A DNA stretch of 64,000 bases from Saprospira grandis DSM 2844 (GTDB taxonomy: Bacteria > Bacteroidota > Bacteroidia > Chitinophagales > Saprospiraceae), in assembly GCF_000275825.1 (NCBI RefSeq), contig NZ_JH719942.1:3726614-3790613 (forward strand), read 5' to 3'. Positions 8,531-17,342 of the stretch are shown piece after piece. The notes under the pieces were generated by a model. It saw only the letters and a program-made list of their open reading frames with translations. It searched no databases and was not told the origin of the DNA. The number at the start of each line of letters is the position of its first letter. The first letter of the stretch is position 1. Both the position numbers and the translations under genes were made by a program.

Positions 8531-8694
8531 AAGGCGGCAAAGCCGCCGCAAAGGCGCGCAGCGCCTCGGCTGAGGGATGGATAAGGGTGGCCGAAGGCCA
8601 GACCGAGCAAAAATGCGCAGCATTTTTTGCGAAGGGCCGAGCAGACCTGCGAGCCCTGACACAGCCCGACCCGCCCGCAGGGCGGGGCAGCCCC
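8531..8694 (-). repeat. GC-rich intergenic mosaic repeat, type A, reverse
   Basis: On the minus strand it starts GGGGCTGCCCC, then GGGTCGGGCTGTGTCAGGGC, the core GCTCGCAGGTCTGCTCGGCC, an AAAAAATGCTGCGCATTTTT-type hairpin and ATCCCTCAGCC. It directly follows the terminator and lies 12 bases from the converging phospholipase stop. Confidence 0.85.
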
Positions 8695-8705
8695 AAAAAA
8701 AGATC

Positions 8706-11186
8706 CTAATATTCAGGCGTATCTAGACTTTTGGGATCGGGCAAGAGTTGCCATTCCTGGGTACTAATGGCTCGGCCAACGCCAATTTCAGTTTCTGTGC
8801 GCAAATCTAGCTCAAAAACGGGATAGGCCCGCAGATAGGCCGGATGCCCCTCGGGAATTTCGGGCAGTGGCAAGGGCATAAATTCTTGTTCATTAAATAG
8901 GCGGATGCGGTCTAGCCAAAGGCGATTATTGGGCCCTAAATTGGGCCCCGACCAAGTCTGAAGCTCCGGGTAGTAGTCGATCTTTGTAACGATATATTCT
9001 CGGCCAGCCCAGTTCTTAGGGTTGAGCTGATTTTTTTTGTATGCTTCTTCTTCATTATAGCCCCGCAAACAGTAGTTATCCTTGGCCAAATGCAGGCGCA
9101 ACTCGATATGGATGCACTTGCGTTTTGGACCAATGTTTTGCTCAATAAAACGATCTAGACTATCCGATAAAAAGCCCTCTAAAAAAGGGAGCGCCCGCCG
9201 ATATTCTGAAGGCACCAACTGCGAAAAACGTTGTAGCAAGGCATCTCGAACCCCATTGAGCAAGGGCGGATCAAATTGTTCTAAAGAGAAGGCCGCTGGC
9301 CGCTGCATCAAATTGGCTGGGGCGCTGCTATAGCCCAGTTCTCTCAAAATTCTAAAGCTGCAGTAGGCCGCATAACGGGCCTCATAGCGACTAGCCGCCT
9401 CGGAGGCAAAGCCCGCAAAACCCGAAAGGCCCAAACCGGGCAGCTGAAGCAGGCCGTAGGGCTCTGTTTCTGAGCGGTAAAAGTCAAAGGGGGCAATGCC
9501 GACAATTTTGGCCTTTTGTTCTTTGGCCAGCAAGCCCAGCCCTAAATCTAGGGCCAAAAAGCTCAGCGCAAGGTCCCAAGCGGCCTGTTCTTCGGCCTTG
9601 ATTTCTTGCTCCTCTACATAGGCATAAAGGCTGTCCCAAAGGGCCTGCGCATCCTCCCAAGGCAATTTATCGGCAAAAAAGGCTTGCTCCTCACTTAGGA
9701 TTCGGCTGAGCTCTTGGCTCAGCTGCAAATAGGCCGGTGGCAGGTAGAGCCCCTGCCGCAATTGGGCCAATTCTTCTTCGATAAACTGCCGCAGGGCCTG
9801 CCGTTCTTGAGGCGGAAGCTGTTTGCCCGAATACTGCAGTTTTTGATACTGTCGGAGCTTTTTGCGCTCCTCAAAACGATCCACCACCGCCTTGATTTTG
9901 CGCCATTCTCCCTGCTGAGATTCATGCAAAAGGGCCGAGACCAACTTCGGCAATTTATCGCCAATTCGAGCCAAAGGCGAACGGGCTCCCCATTTTGCTC
10001 GACCAGTCAACCAAGAACGCTGAAGCCCCAGCAGCTGAGCAGAGCCCTCTTGAAAATCCTCCTTAATTTCGCCTACAATAGGATCGACAAAAAGCATCAA
10101 GCGGTCGTAATCTGGCCCGCCCTTATGCAGCTGGTCCAAATAACTGCCCAAGCGCATGGCCTCCCGAATGGGCTCATTATTAAACATTCCGCCATCTACA
10201 TAGGTAAAAATATGGCTGTCTTCTGCCGCCAAGGCTTCTGGCCAACGGTCCTGCAATTCATGCCGATACCGACGAAGGCGAACGGGCTCAAAAGCTAGGG
10301 GAAAAGCCGCGGAGGCAATACAGCTAGCCGAGAGCTCTTGCCAATAGGCCATATTGAGCAAACTGCCCATTTCTTTTTGTTGTCCCTTATTGTCATAACA
10401 ATAGGCTGGCCCCAAATGAAATTGCCGCCATGGAATAGGGTAGTGCTGGAAAAACTCCTCTCTAACCTCCCCAAAGTTGAGGTCAAAACAACGCAGTTCC
10501 GCATGAGATTTATAGACTTCGGCATCATTGAGGGCCGAGCCAAAGGGCGATCCTTTTGGGCTGCCTTGCAAGTTGAGGGCCTGCAAATTACTTAGGGTAC
10601 AGGCAAAAAGGACCCTTGGGGCCAAGAGCCGCCGCTGGCTGACTACAGGCTGCTGCTGCGGAAAACCAAAGTAGCGATGCCCCATCTCATCAATATAACT
10701 ACGGTCCAATAAACCCGCCTGCGCCTTTACTTTTTCTTTGTTTTGAGCCAGCAGTTCGTCTAAATTGACCTCCTTGGCCCAGATGTGCTCTTGTAGCTTC
10801 TGAACGCCCTGAATAGCCAGTAAATCCTCAAATTTTTCAGGCTGTTCGCCCATCATTTTATAGGCGGCTTCCCCAAATTGACCCAGCAGTTCTTGCTGCA
10901 ATTCTTGCCGAAAATGAGAGTAGGAGTTATAGCCCAAAAGCTGATATTGATCTCTAGGACTGGCCAGCCCCCTAAGCATAATGCCCAAACTAATAGCCCC
11001 AGCACTAGAGCCCGTGAGTACATCAATTTCAATACGTGCATAAGGCCGCTTTTGCCCAGCTGTATCCTCATATTCCGCATAAACTAATAGCTGCTTAATC
11101 GATTCGCAGAGCGCAGCCGAAGAAAAACTGCCCAGAGAGACGCCACCTCCCATAATAAAACCTAGGCGCAGAGTTTTAGACATCAT
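8706..11186 (-). CDS. Large patatin-like phospholipase
   Basis: About 827 residues, much longer than a minimal patatin (about 300). The catalytic module is at the N-terminus: oxyanion loop GGGVSLG (residues 13-19), nucleophile Ser61 in GSSAG (59-63), and catalytic Asp331 in YVDGGMFNNEP. The remainder is rich in Glu, Gln and Leu and probably helical (about 400-560), followed by a C-terminal region without a recognised domain. No signal peptide is visible, so a cytoplasmic or type-independent location is likely. The family hydrolyses acyl chains of phospholipids. An ATG at 11183 is equally possible; the TTG at 11189 is not needed. It stands alone between two type A repeats. Confidence 0.85.
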   Translation of the reverse strand: MMSKTLRLGFIMGGGVSLGSFSSAALCESIKQLLVYAEYEDTAGQKRPYARIEIDVLTGSSAGAISLGIMLRGLASPRDQYQLLGYNSYSHFRQELQQELLGQFGEAAYKMMGEQPEKFEDLLAIQGVQKLQEHIWAKEVNLDELLAQNKEKVKAQAGLLDRSYIDEMGHRYFGFPQQQPVVSQRRLLAPRVLFACTLSNLQALNLQGSPKGSPFGSALNDAEVYKSHAELRCFDLNFGEVREEFFQHYPIPWRQFHLGPAYCYDNKGQQKEMGSLLNMAYWQELSASCIASAAFPLAFEPVRLRRYRHELQDRWPEALAAEDSHIFTYVDGGMFNNEPIREAMRLGSYLDQLHKGGPDYDRLMLFVDPIVGEIKEDFQEGSAQLLGLQRSWLTGRAKWGARSPLARIGDKLPKLVSALLHESQQGEWRKIKAVVDRFEERKKLRQYQKLQYSGKQLPPQERQALRQFIEEELAQLRQGLYLPPAYLQLSQELSRILSEEQAFFADKLPWEDAQALWDSLYAYVEEQEIKAEEQAAWDLALSFLALDLGLGLLAKEQKAKIVGIAPFDFYRSETEPYGLLQLPGLGLSGFAGFASEAASRYEARYAAYCSFRILRELGYSSAPANLMQRPAAFSLEQFDPPLLNGVRDALLQRFSQLVPSEYRRALPFLEGFLSDSLDRFIEQNIGPKRKCIHIELRLHLAKDNYCLRGYNEEEAYKKNQLNPKNWAGREYIVTKIDYYPELQTWSGPNLGPNNRLWLDRIRLFNEQEFMPLPLPEIPEGHPAYLRAYPVFELDLRTETEIGVGRAISTQEWQLLPDPKSLDTPEY

Positions 11187-11288
11187 CAAGATTGTTTTAA
11201 GGGGATCATTTGTTTGCTATTCAATGTAGGCATTTCAGGCAGAAAAAAGGAATTTTATTTTTTTCTAAACTATGCTAGTTGCTTTTTT

Positions 11289-11443
11289 GGGGCTGCCCCG
11301 CCCTGTGGTCGGGTCGGGCTGTGCGGGGGCTCGCTGCTCGCTCGGCCGTTATTCCCTTCGGTCATCGAACTGCGGCTTTCAGCCTTGTTGTCAGCGCTTG
11401 CAGCGCCTCGGTCTGGCCTTCGGCCACCCCCTACCATCCCTCA
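11289..11443 (+). repeat. GC-rich intergenic mosaic repeat, type A, with nested cassette
   Basis: Begins GGGGCTGCCCC, includes GGGTCGGGCTGTGCGGGGGC and the core, and ends ACCATCCCTCAGCC. After the core it carries an extra segment (about 11347-11395) with GGTCATCGAACTG..TTGTTGTC, the same cassette that occurs in the elements at 53383, 59530 and 62848. Confidence 0.8.
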
Positions 11444-11601
11444 GCCAGATTTAATCGCGCTGCTTTGGTCGTAGTTTGCTATGAATTTTTGGCTAGGCCA
11501 GCTATTTTTTAAGGGCATAGCCTTCGCTATGGCCGAGAAAAATAGGGCCGACTAGCGGGAAATTGCTGCAAACTATAAAAGTGAGTGCGTTTAAATTTGG
11601 C
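11444..11601. repeat. 158-bp imperfect inverted repeat (snap-back element)
   Basis: The left half (GCCAGATTTAATCGC, then TAGTTTGC, then TGGCTAGGCCAGCTATTTTT) is mirrored, imperfectly, by the right half (AAAAATAGGGCCGACTAGC, GCAAACTA, GCGTTTAAATTTGGC). The centre at about 11522 is a hairpin GGGCATAGCCTTCGCTATGGCC. A transcript or single strand would fold end to end. No gene is seen in the whole gap 11187-11682 apart from this and the type A repeat. Confidence 0.65.
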
Positions 11602-11642
11602 TATTGCCTGCGGGCCTTCGGCCCTGTAGAACGCAAATGAAA

Positions 11643-11676
11643 AGCGGGCTGGCTTCAATACTGAAGCCAGCCCGCT
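11643..11676 (-). terminator. Rho-independent terminator for the TPR-like gene
   Basis: Perfect 14-bp stem AGCGGGCTGGCTTC / GAAGCCAGCCCGCT with a 6-nt loop. On the minus strand it follows the stop at 11683 and runs into CTTTTC. Confidence 0.85.
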
Positions 11677-11682
11677 AATTAC

Positions 11683-13947
11683 TTAAAGCGCTCTATAATA
11701 ATAGCATTCACTCAAAACTTCTCGCTCAAAGTTGGTCCCCTTATACTGTTTAAGCGCCTTGAGGTAGTCTTTGTGTTTGCTTTTCTTGACATTATCTTCC
11801 CAGTCCCAATAATGCCCCAAAATATGCGGACGACTAAGCTCTATCTGCGCTCCCAAATAATTCAATTGGGCCGCAAGTTCGTCATTGATGTCTGCCGCCT
11901 TTAATCCAATTTCTACATACTTAATGGCTAGGTCGGGATTATAATAACGCTGCCGTTCCCAATTTGCTCCCGCAAAGCTTTTGGCCAACTTCTCCTCTTT
12001 GCCGAAGTCGTACCAGGCCGAATGTCCCCCATTGTCACTGCTGTAATAAATGGCCGGACGATGCCAGCCCGCTGGACCAATATTGTAAAGGGCTTGGGCC
12101 AAGATATAGGCATACTCTCCCTGCTGAGGAATATTGCTCTCGGCTTTTTCCTTCAGCTTTTTGAGCGTCTTTGCAAAGCTGAGCAAATTGTAGTCCTGCG
12201 CCAAAAAAGCATGATCCTCATACATCCGATAGATATTCTGCTGCTCAATATCAAAGTAGTAGGCGGCAGGATTTACCTTGCTGCTAAAAATAGATTTGTC
12301 TAAGTAGCTAGAGTTAAAGCTAGGGCTGTTGGCCTGAAAGGCTTTACTGCAACTACTCAGGGCCGAAATGGCCTTGTCCAACTCAAAGCGCTGCAAATGA
12401 TAAACGCCACGCATTTCCTTAATCTGGTCTACATGATTTTCTCCAATGCGCTTTTCTAGCAAGTAGTTGTCAAAGTAGTTGGACCAGCGGGCCTTGTTCA
12501 CAAACTGCTCAAAGCTGCTGAGCAAAGGCTCACTGAGCTGGTCCTTGGCCGCTCGCAAAGGGTTTTGCACCAAAAAGGCCCGAGCATAATCGCCTTGTTT
12601 GTAAAATTTTCCAGCAAAGACCTCTTGGGTAAATTGCTTCAACTGATATTGGTCCTTAAAGAAGGGGGTGCGCTCTAGTTCTTTCCAGAGCTGCGCAGCA
12701 GCCCCCATGTCTAAGGTTTTCAAACTAGCCAATTGGGCCACAAAATGAATGCGAGCGGCTTCGGCTTGCATTTGGTCGCTATAGTTTTCTTTGCCGCTCA
12801 TGTGCATGGCTTCATCAAAGTTGCCCCCAAAGAGCTGTATATAGGCCATGGCCAATTGCCAAAGCTGTGGACGGGCTAAGTTGGGTTGGGCCAATTGCTG
12901 CTCTAACTGCTTTTCTAGGCTAGCCAGCTCTTGGCGGTGCTGGGCCTGCATTTCAGGGTAGTTCTTATACTCATTGTAGCCATATTTAAAGGCTGTGCCC
13001 TCCAGGTGCTCAAATAGACGGGCCAAAAGCAGCTCGGCTAAGGGGCTGTTGGGGTTGATCTTGAGTACCCGCTCTAGCTCTTTATGGATATTGCCTCCAT
13101 GAACCAAAGCCCGCATGCTATAAAAGGCCGCTTTTTCTTCTTCAGTTTCGCAAAGGGCCAAGCCCTCTTCCCAATTGGCCGCAAGCTTTTGCGCAAAGCT
13201 GTTGAGACTAGAGGCCCTGCGGTCGGCACAATGCGTAAAAACAGCCGCAAAGCCATGGCTGGCCTTGGCCCCCTCTTCGCCCCCGGCCTTATACTCTAGG
13301 GCGCGGTAGTAAATATAGTTTTTGGGCCCTTGGGCAAAATAACGATCAAAGTATTCGGCGCAGCTTTTTGGCCCTAAGGTATAAAAGGCCAAACGAACAA
13401 GCTGAAAGCCATAGCGCTGTCGAATAAAGTCTAAACGAGCATCATCTGCCGCCTCTTCGCCAGTAGTTAATAGGCGAGTTTGCTTTTTGCGCTCTTTCTC
13501 ATTAAGGTCCCAGCTATAGGTTTTTTGTCCTGTATGCAGGGCGGCCTCTTTTGCAAAACAAAGGTAGTCGGCCATCTCTTTTTTGAGCTGTCGGTCCTTT
13601 TGCCAAGCTTGCAAAACAGAGTTGCCCGGAGCGGCTAGCTCCAAACTCTTGCGGTCTCGGCCATACTTATAAATGCGCTCTACTGGGGTTTGATAGATCA
13701 GCTGCTCTAAATCGGTAATTGTAACTTCTTGGCCAATTTGCTGCTGCCAATCGCTTAGGTTATGATTGAAGTTTTCATTGCGGCCCTGCCAAAGCCTGGG
13801 CTCATAGTCTAGTAAATAACGAACGCCCAAATCGGTAGAGACTCGGGGCTCAAAGAAGCTAAAATGATAGTCTCCATCATCAAAATAACAGAGCTGGGGC
13901 CGTTGATAGAGGCAAAATAAACACAATAGGGTTAGAAAATAACGCAT
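11683..13947 (-). CDS. Large exported protein, probably TPR-like helical repeats
   Basis: 754 residues. The N-terminus (MRYFLTLLCLFCLYQ) looks like a signal peptide. The mature protein has many helix pairs rich in Ala, Leu, Tyr and Gln with TPR-like spacing, for instance AELLLARLFEHLEG, RPQLWQLAMAYIQLFGGNFDEAMHMSG, and RFELDKAISALSSCSKAF. No enzymatic motif was found. Proteins of this sort are common in Bacteroidota and of unknown function. It is a single-gene unit: a terminator follows, and a type C repeat lies upstream. Confidence 0.65.
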   Translation of the reverse strand: MRYFLTLLCLFCLYQRPQLCYFDDGDYHFSFFEPRVSTDLGVRYLLDYEPRLWQGRNENFNHNLSDWQQQIGQEVTITDLEQLIYQTPVERIYKYGRDRKSLELAAPGNSVLQAWQKDRQLKKEMADYLCFAKEAALHTGQKTYSWDLNEKERKKQTRLLTTGEEAADDARLDFIRQRYGFQLVRLAFYTLGPKSCAEYFDRYFAQGPKNYIYYRALEYKAGGEEGAKASHGFAAVFTHCADRRASSLNSFAQKLAANWEEGLALCETEEEKAAFYSMRALVHGGNIHKELERVLKINPNSPLAELLLARLFEHLEGTAFKYGYNEYKNYPEMQAQHRQELASLEKQLEQQLAQPNLARPQLWQLAMAYIQLFGGNFDEAMHMSGKENYSDQMQAEAARIHFVAQLASLKTLDMGAAAQLWKELERTPFFKDQYQLKQFTQEVFAGKFYKQGDYARAFLVQNPLRAAKDQLSEPLLSSFEQFVNKARWSNYFDNYLLEKRIGENHVDQIKEMRGVYHLQRFELDKAISALSSCSKAFQANSPSFNSSYLDKSIFSSKVNPAAYYFDIEQQNIYRMYEDHAFLAQDYNLLSFAKTLKKLKEKAESNIPQQGEYAYILAQALYNIGPAGWHRPAIYYSSDNGGHSAWYDFGKEEKLAKSFAGANWERQRYYNPDLAIKYVEIGLKAADINDELAAQLNYLGAQIELSRPHILGHYWDWEDNVKKSKHKDYLKALKQYKGTNFEREVLSECYYYRAL

Positions 13948-13996
13948 GGGATAGTTTTATGTATATAATGAGTAGTAATTGCCTTGGCGGCGGGCT

Positions 13997-14133
13997 TGGC
14001 CCAGCGCTGCGGAGTGGGTGGCCGAAGGCCAGACCAAAGGCAGGCGAAGCCTGCCTGCAGGGCCGAACAGGCCTGTGAGCCCCGCAGCATAGCGGCGGCC
14101 AAGCTAGGCAAAGCCTAGCTGGCCGCGGGCCCC
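13997..14133 (-). repeat. GC-rich intergenic mosaic repeat, type C, reverse
   Basis: On the minus strand starts GGGGCCCGCGGCCAGCTAGGC, passes the core and ends CAGCGCTGGGCC. Same framework as 2405-2546, with different hairpin arms. Confidence 0.8.
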
Positions 14134-14139
14134 AAAATA

Positions 14140-14625
14140 TTATTCAAAACAACGAAGATATAAGGGTTCTGACTCGATCTCATTGCTCCAATTACCCGCT
14201 CGGTCTCGGATCATAATGGTGTAGCTTAGAGAGTCGTAGACATTGGGGATGCTGCTGCAAAGAACCGGAAAGCCGGGGACCATACAGCAAACTGTGCTGA
14301 TATCCACCTCTACCTCTCCAGAAATGCCATTGGCTGCCCCTTGCTGTGGAACATAGGGCATAACGTAGTAGATGCTGTCTTGGGTCCGATTATCAATGAT
14401 AATCATGTTGTAAGTGGTGTCATTGCCCGATTTTCCAATGTCGCCATCGCCATCGGTAAAGTTGACGATGAGTTTCATCTGCCCAGTAAATTGCTGTAGG
14501 GTGTCTACTGTAAAACGGTTCCAGCTAATCTGAGGTTCTTCTGGAAAAATGGGGGCGGGCTCACAGGCCCAAAATAGACTGAGCAAAAGCCCAAGGCTAA
14601 AGAGGCCAAAATTAAATTTATTCAT
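14140..14625 (-). CDS. Small lipoprotein, second of a tandem paralogous pair
   Basis: 161 residues with a lipoprotein signal ending LFWAC at Cys21. The mature part has a calcium-loop-like FTDGDGDIG, a double cysteine (TVCCMVPG) with later cysteines, and an Ig-like final strand block (LSYTIMIRDRAGNWSNEIESEPLYLRC). The gene directly downstream of its paralogue (gap of 9 nt) shares the same motif order, so the two arose by tandem duplication and are probably co-transcribed. Function unknown; envelope location expected. Confidence 0.75.
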   Translation of the reverse strand: MNKFNFGLFSLGLLLSLFWACEPAPIFPEEPQISWNRFTVDTLQQFTGQMKLIVNFTDGDGDIGKSGNDTTYNMIIIDNRTQDSIYYVMPYVPQQGAANGISGEVEVDISTVCCMVPGFPVLCSSIPNVYDSLSYTIMIRDRAGNWSNEIESEPLYLRCFE

Positions 14626-14634
14626 AATGCTAGT

Positions 14635-15099
14635 TTATTGGCAAAGCAAACGAATGGGGGGACAAAGCAGGCGATTACTCGCTTGGCCCGCCTGATCGAT
14701 CAATTGCAGTTCATAAGAAAAGTCTTCATTAAAGACGCTAGGATGTGGCCCGCAGTTGGGGACCGTATCTTGGTAGATACAACAAGCCGAGTAGACAATC
14801 AGTTGCAGCTCGCCCTCCTGCGTTTGGGGCGAGTTGGGGTCTAGCGGAAACTGATAGCTGGCCAGCCGTTGGCCCGTTCTGGGGTCGTAGATAAAAATAT
14901 TATCGCCTGTTTCATAGCCCAAATCTCCTTCCAAATCTTGGTAGGCAAAACGAACTAGCATAGAATCTTGACCATTTTGAACTAAACTCTCTTTAGAAAA
15001 GCCTAGAAATTCTATTTTTGGCACCGAAGGCAGGTTGTCGTTCTTTTGGCAGGCCGTAAAGAGGGTCAGTAAGGCGATAAGCAATAGAAATCCTTTCAT
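14635..15099 (-). CDS. Small lipoprotein, first of a tandem paralogous pair
   Basis: 154 residues, lipobox LFTAC at Cys17. It shares with its neighbour the YQDLEGDLG loop, a central Cys-Cys (YSACCIYQD), a following single Cys, and the terminal SYELQLIDQAGQASN..IRLLC block, which suggests two disulphides in a small beta sandwich. It leads a two-gene unit. Its start codon is only 18 bp from the start of the divergent acyl-protein synthetase gene, so the two promoters must overlap each other's coding sequence or be leaderless. Confidence 0.75.
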   Translation of the reverse strand: MKGFLLLIALLTLFTACQKNDNLPSVPKIEFLGFSKESLVQNGQDSMLVRFAYQDLEGDLGYETGDNIFIYDPRTGQRLASYQFPLDPNSPQTQEGELQLIVYSACCIYQDTVPNCGPHPSVFNEDFSYELQLIDQAGQASNRLLCPPIRLLCQ

Positions 15100-15117
15100 A
15101 AAAAATAGGAAATAGTT

Positions 15118-16125
15118 ATGAGTTCAGCCGATGCTTGGCGAGAGGAGTTATGGACCGCAATTGGGCAGATGCAGGCCTCTGATTTGCCAGAAATAGCCCT
15201 GGCGGTTTTTCGCTATCAATATACACATAATTTGATCTATCAACAATGGGTAGATCTTTTGGGCCGAAAGCCCGAAAACGTAAATCAGCTAGAAGATATC
15301 CCCTTTTTGCCCATCTCTTTGTTTAAAACGCAGCAAATTGTGGCGGGGGATTGGGCCGAAGAAGAAGTATTTAGTAGCAGCGGGACCACAGGGCAGCAGC
15401 GCAGCCAGCATTTTGTTCGAGAGCTAAGCCGTTACGAACAGCAGTCGGTCCGCTGCTTTGAAGAACAATATGGCCCCCTCTCGGATTACCGCATTTTGGC
15501 CCTTTTGCCCTCTTACCTAGAGCGGCAGGGCTCTTCCCTGATCTATATGATCGAACATTTTCTCAAGCAGGCCAAGAGGGGCAGCGGCTTTTACCTCTAT
15601 AATATAGAGGAGCTGCGCAGCCAAATGCAAGCGGCCAAGGCTGCTGGCGAAAAGGTTTTGCTCTGGGGCGTGAGCTTTGCCTTGCTCGATTTTGCCGAGG
15701 CTGGGGGCTTTCCTTTAGGCCCTCAGGATATTGTGCTAGAAACTGGGGGCATGAAGGGCCGCCGCAAGGAAATTTTGCGAGAGGAGCTGCACCATATTTT
15801 GGGCCAAGCCTTTAGCGTCGAGAAGATTCACTCGGAATATGGCATGACCGAACTTTTATCGCAGGCCTATTCTCTGGGGCAGGGCATTTTTAGTCCCCCC
15901 GCCCAAATGGGCATTTATATCCGTGAGCATAGCGACCCCCTACATATATATAGGGAGCCGCAGCGCAATGGGGCCATCAATATTGTGGACCTAGCCAATT
16001 TGGATAGCTGTGCCTTCATTGCTACCGACGACCTAGGCCGAAAATATGCCGATGGGCGCTTTGAGGTCTTGGGCCGCCTCGATCAGTCGGACCTTAGAGG
16101 CTGTAATCTGTTGGTAGAATTGTAG
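15118..16125 (+). CDS. LuxE-like acyl-protein synthetase / acyltransferase
   Basis: 335 residues with the hallmarks of the LuxE branch of the ANL (acyl-AMP forming) superfamily: IPFLPISLFKTQQI, the nucleotide-binding SSSGTTGQQRSQH loop, LALLPSYLERQGSSLIYM, LETGGMKGRRKE, HSEYGMTELLSQAY and TDDLGRKYADGRFEVLGRLDQSDLRGCNLLV. Family knowledge: activation of a carboxylic acid with ATP and transfer to a protein or CoA thiol. In Bacteroidota this stand-alone type is common and its substrate is unknown. Length is normal and the fold seems complete. It is divergent from the lipoprotein pair. Confidence 0.85.
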   Translation: MSSADAWREELWTAIGQMQASDLPEIALAVFRYQYTHNLIYQQWVDLLGRKPENVNQLEDIPFLPISLFKTQQIVAGDWAEEEVFSSSGTTGQQRSQHFVRELSRYEQQSVRCFEEQYGPLSDYRILALLPSYLERQGSSLIYMIEHFLKQAKRGSGFYLYNIEELRSQMQAAKAAGEKVLLWGVSFALLDFAEAGGFPLGPQDIVLETGGMKGRRKEILREELHHILGQAFSVEKIHSEYGMTELLSQAYSLGQGIFSPPAQMGIYIREHSDPLHIYREPQRNGAINIVDLANLDSCAFIATDDLGRKYADGRFEVLGRLDQSDLRGCNLLVEL

Positions 16126-16136
16126 GAGGATGTTTT

Positions 16137-16274
16137 GGGGCCTCCGCTGCGGCTTCGCCTTGCGGCGCTACGTTCCGCAGCTCGCTGTTCGCTCGGCCCT
16201 GCGTCGCCTTCGGCTCCTGGGTCTGGCGCTGTGCGCCACTGCTGCACATCGCTAGGCCGTTTGGCCTTCGGCCA
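16137..16274 (+). repeat. GC-rich intergenic mosaic repeat, type B, forward
   Basis: Starts GGGGCCTCCGC, contains GGCGCTACGTTCCGCAGC and GCTCGCTGTTCGCTCGGCCC, then GGGTCTGGCGC hairpins, and ends GCACATCGCTAGGCC with a terminal TTGGCCTTCGGCC hairpin. A further hairpin (CTGCGGCTTAAAAGCCGCAG) follows. Confidence 0.8.
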
Positions 16275-16370
16275 TAGCTGCGGCTTAAAAGCCGCAGCCA
16301 GATTAGGATCCCAGCTCGCTCTTTATCGCCCCTTGGCCTGCAGCTTAAAAGCCGCAGGTCCTGAAGAACC

Positions 16371-16406
16371 AAAGCCCTGCCTTCTATCTTGGAAGCAGGG
16401 TCTTTT
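16371..16406 (+). terminator. Terminator-like hairpin in repeat-dense gap
   Basis: AAAGCCCTGC paired with GCAGGGTCTTTT, with an inner CTTC..GAAG stem. It resembles the hairpin at 18327-18375 and could end transcription from the acyl-protein synthetase gene 240 bp upstream. Confidence 0.45.
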
Positions 16407-16481
16407 AAGCTCCTGCGGCGAGCAAGATGATGGCCCCAAAAGCGAACAAGGGCTTTCTCCGTCAGTTCGATCAGTCAATAA

Positions 16482-16713
16482 CCCTGGGCTTCAGCCCAGG
16501 GCGGGTAAGGATAGCAATTATTTTTACCCCTGATTTTTTTGTGTGGAGTTGTTCTGCGGCCATGGGCTGAAGCCCATGGTTGCGGGTCTATGCAAACTGG
16601 CGGGCTAAAGCCCTTGTTTGCTATAAATGATATGGGCCGATGGTTTTAACCATCGGCTCATTTTTATTGTGCTTAGTATGGCCGCTTTTGTTGCTGTAGG
16701 TTTCAACCTACAG
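16482..16713. repeat. Cluster of short perfect palindromes
   Basis: Five hairpins in 230 bp: CCCTGGGCTTCAGCCCAGGG (16482-16501), CCATGGGCTGAAGCCCATGG (16560-16579), a GGGCTAAAGCCC (about 16604), GCCGATGGTTTTAACCATCG (16636-) and CTGTAGGTTTCAACCTACAG (16694-16713). All have a 2-4 nt centre of TTTTAA/TTCA/TGA type with unrelated arms. Related hairpins occur at about 46626, 46718, 46765 and 63876. There is no convincing gene between 16126 and 17607. Confidence 0.7.
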
Positions 16714-16772
16714 GTATATATATCGATCCTACAGGCCCCCTTATACCTTACAACATGTTCCATTTGGGCTAA

Positions 16773-17333
16773 GCTATTCGGGATTTGTGAAACGGCATTT
16801 GTAAAGCAGGGTATGCTATTCGGGATTTGTGAAACGGCATTTGTAAAGCGAGGTATGCTATTCGGGATTTGTGAAACGGCATTTGTAAAGCAGGGTATGC
16901 TATTCGGGATTTGTGAAACGGCATTTGTAAAGCAGGGGAAGCTATTCGGGATTTGTGAAACGGCATTTGTAAAGCAGGGGAAGCTATTTGCAATTTGTGA
17001 AACGGCGAGTGTAAAGTAGGGGATGCTATTCGCAATTTGTGAAACGGCATTTGTAAAGCGGGGGATGCTATTCGCAATTTGTGAAACGGCATTTGTAAAG
17101 CAGGGGATGCTATTCGCAATTTGTGAAACGGCATTTGTAAAGTAGGGGATGCTATTCGCAATTTGTGAAACGGCATTTGTAAAGCAGGATATGCTATTTG
17201 CAATTTGTGAAACGGCATTTGTAAAGCAGGGGATGCTATTTGCAATTTGTGAAGTGGCATTTGTAAAGTAGGGGATGCTATTCGCAATTTGTGAAACGGC
17301 ATTTGTAAAGTAGGCTATGCTATTCGGGATTTG
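16773..17333. repeat. 42-bp tandem repeat array, 13 full units plus a 15-bp partial
   Basis: Units begin GCTATT at 16773 and recur every 42 bp without indels up to 17319. Two sequence variants occur: units with TTCGGGATTTGTGAA (left end and the final partial) and units with TTCGCAATTTGTGAA or TTTGCAATTTGTGAA (from 16983 on). The second half of the unit, CGGCATTTGTAAAGCAGGGG, is nearly constant. TTCGCAATTTGTGAA is an imperfect palindrome. Because 42 is divisible by three, both strands stay open (14-residue repeats), but neither frame looks like a protein gene. Units abut with no spacers, so it is not a CRISPR array. Confidence 0.9.
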
Positions 17334-17342
17334 GCCAATAGT

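Noticed and set aside
16627..17302. Protein genes on either strand of the tandem array
   Set aside because: Both strands stay open only because the unit length is a multiple of three. The 14-residue repeats lack a plausible start context, signal or domain.
16773..17333. CRISPR array
   Set aside because: The 42-bp units abut directly with no variable spacers, so this is a tandem satellite despite being in a genome with Cmr genes.
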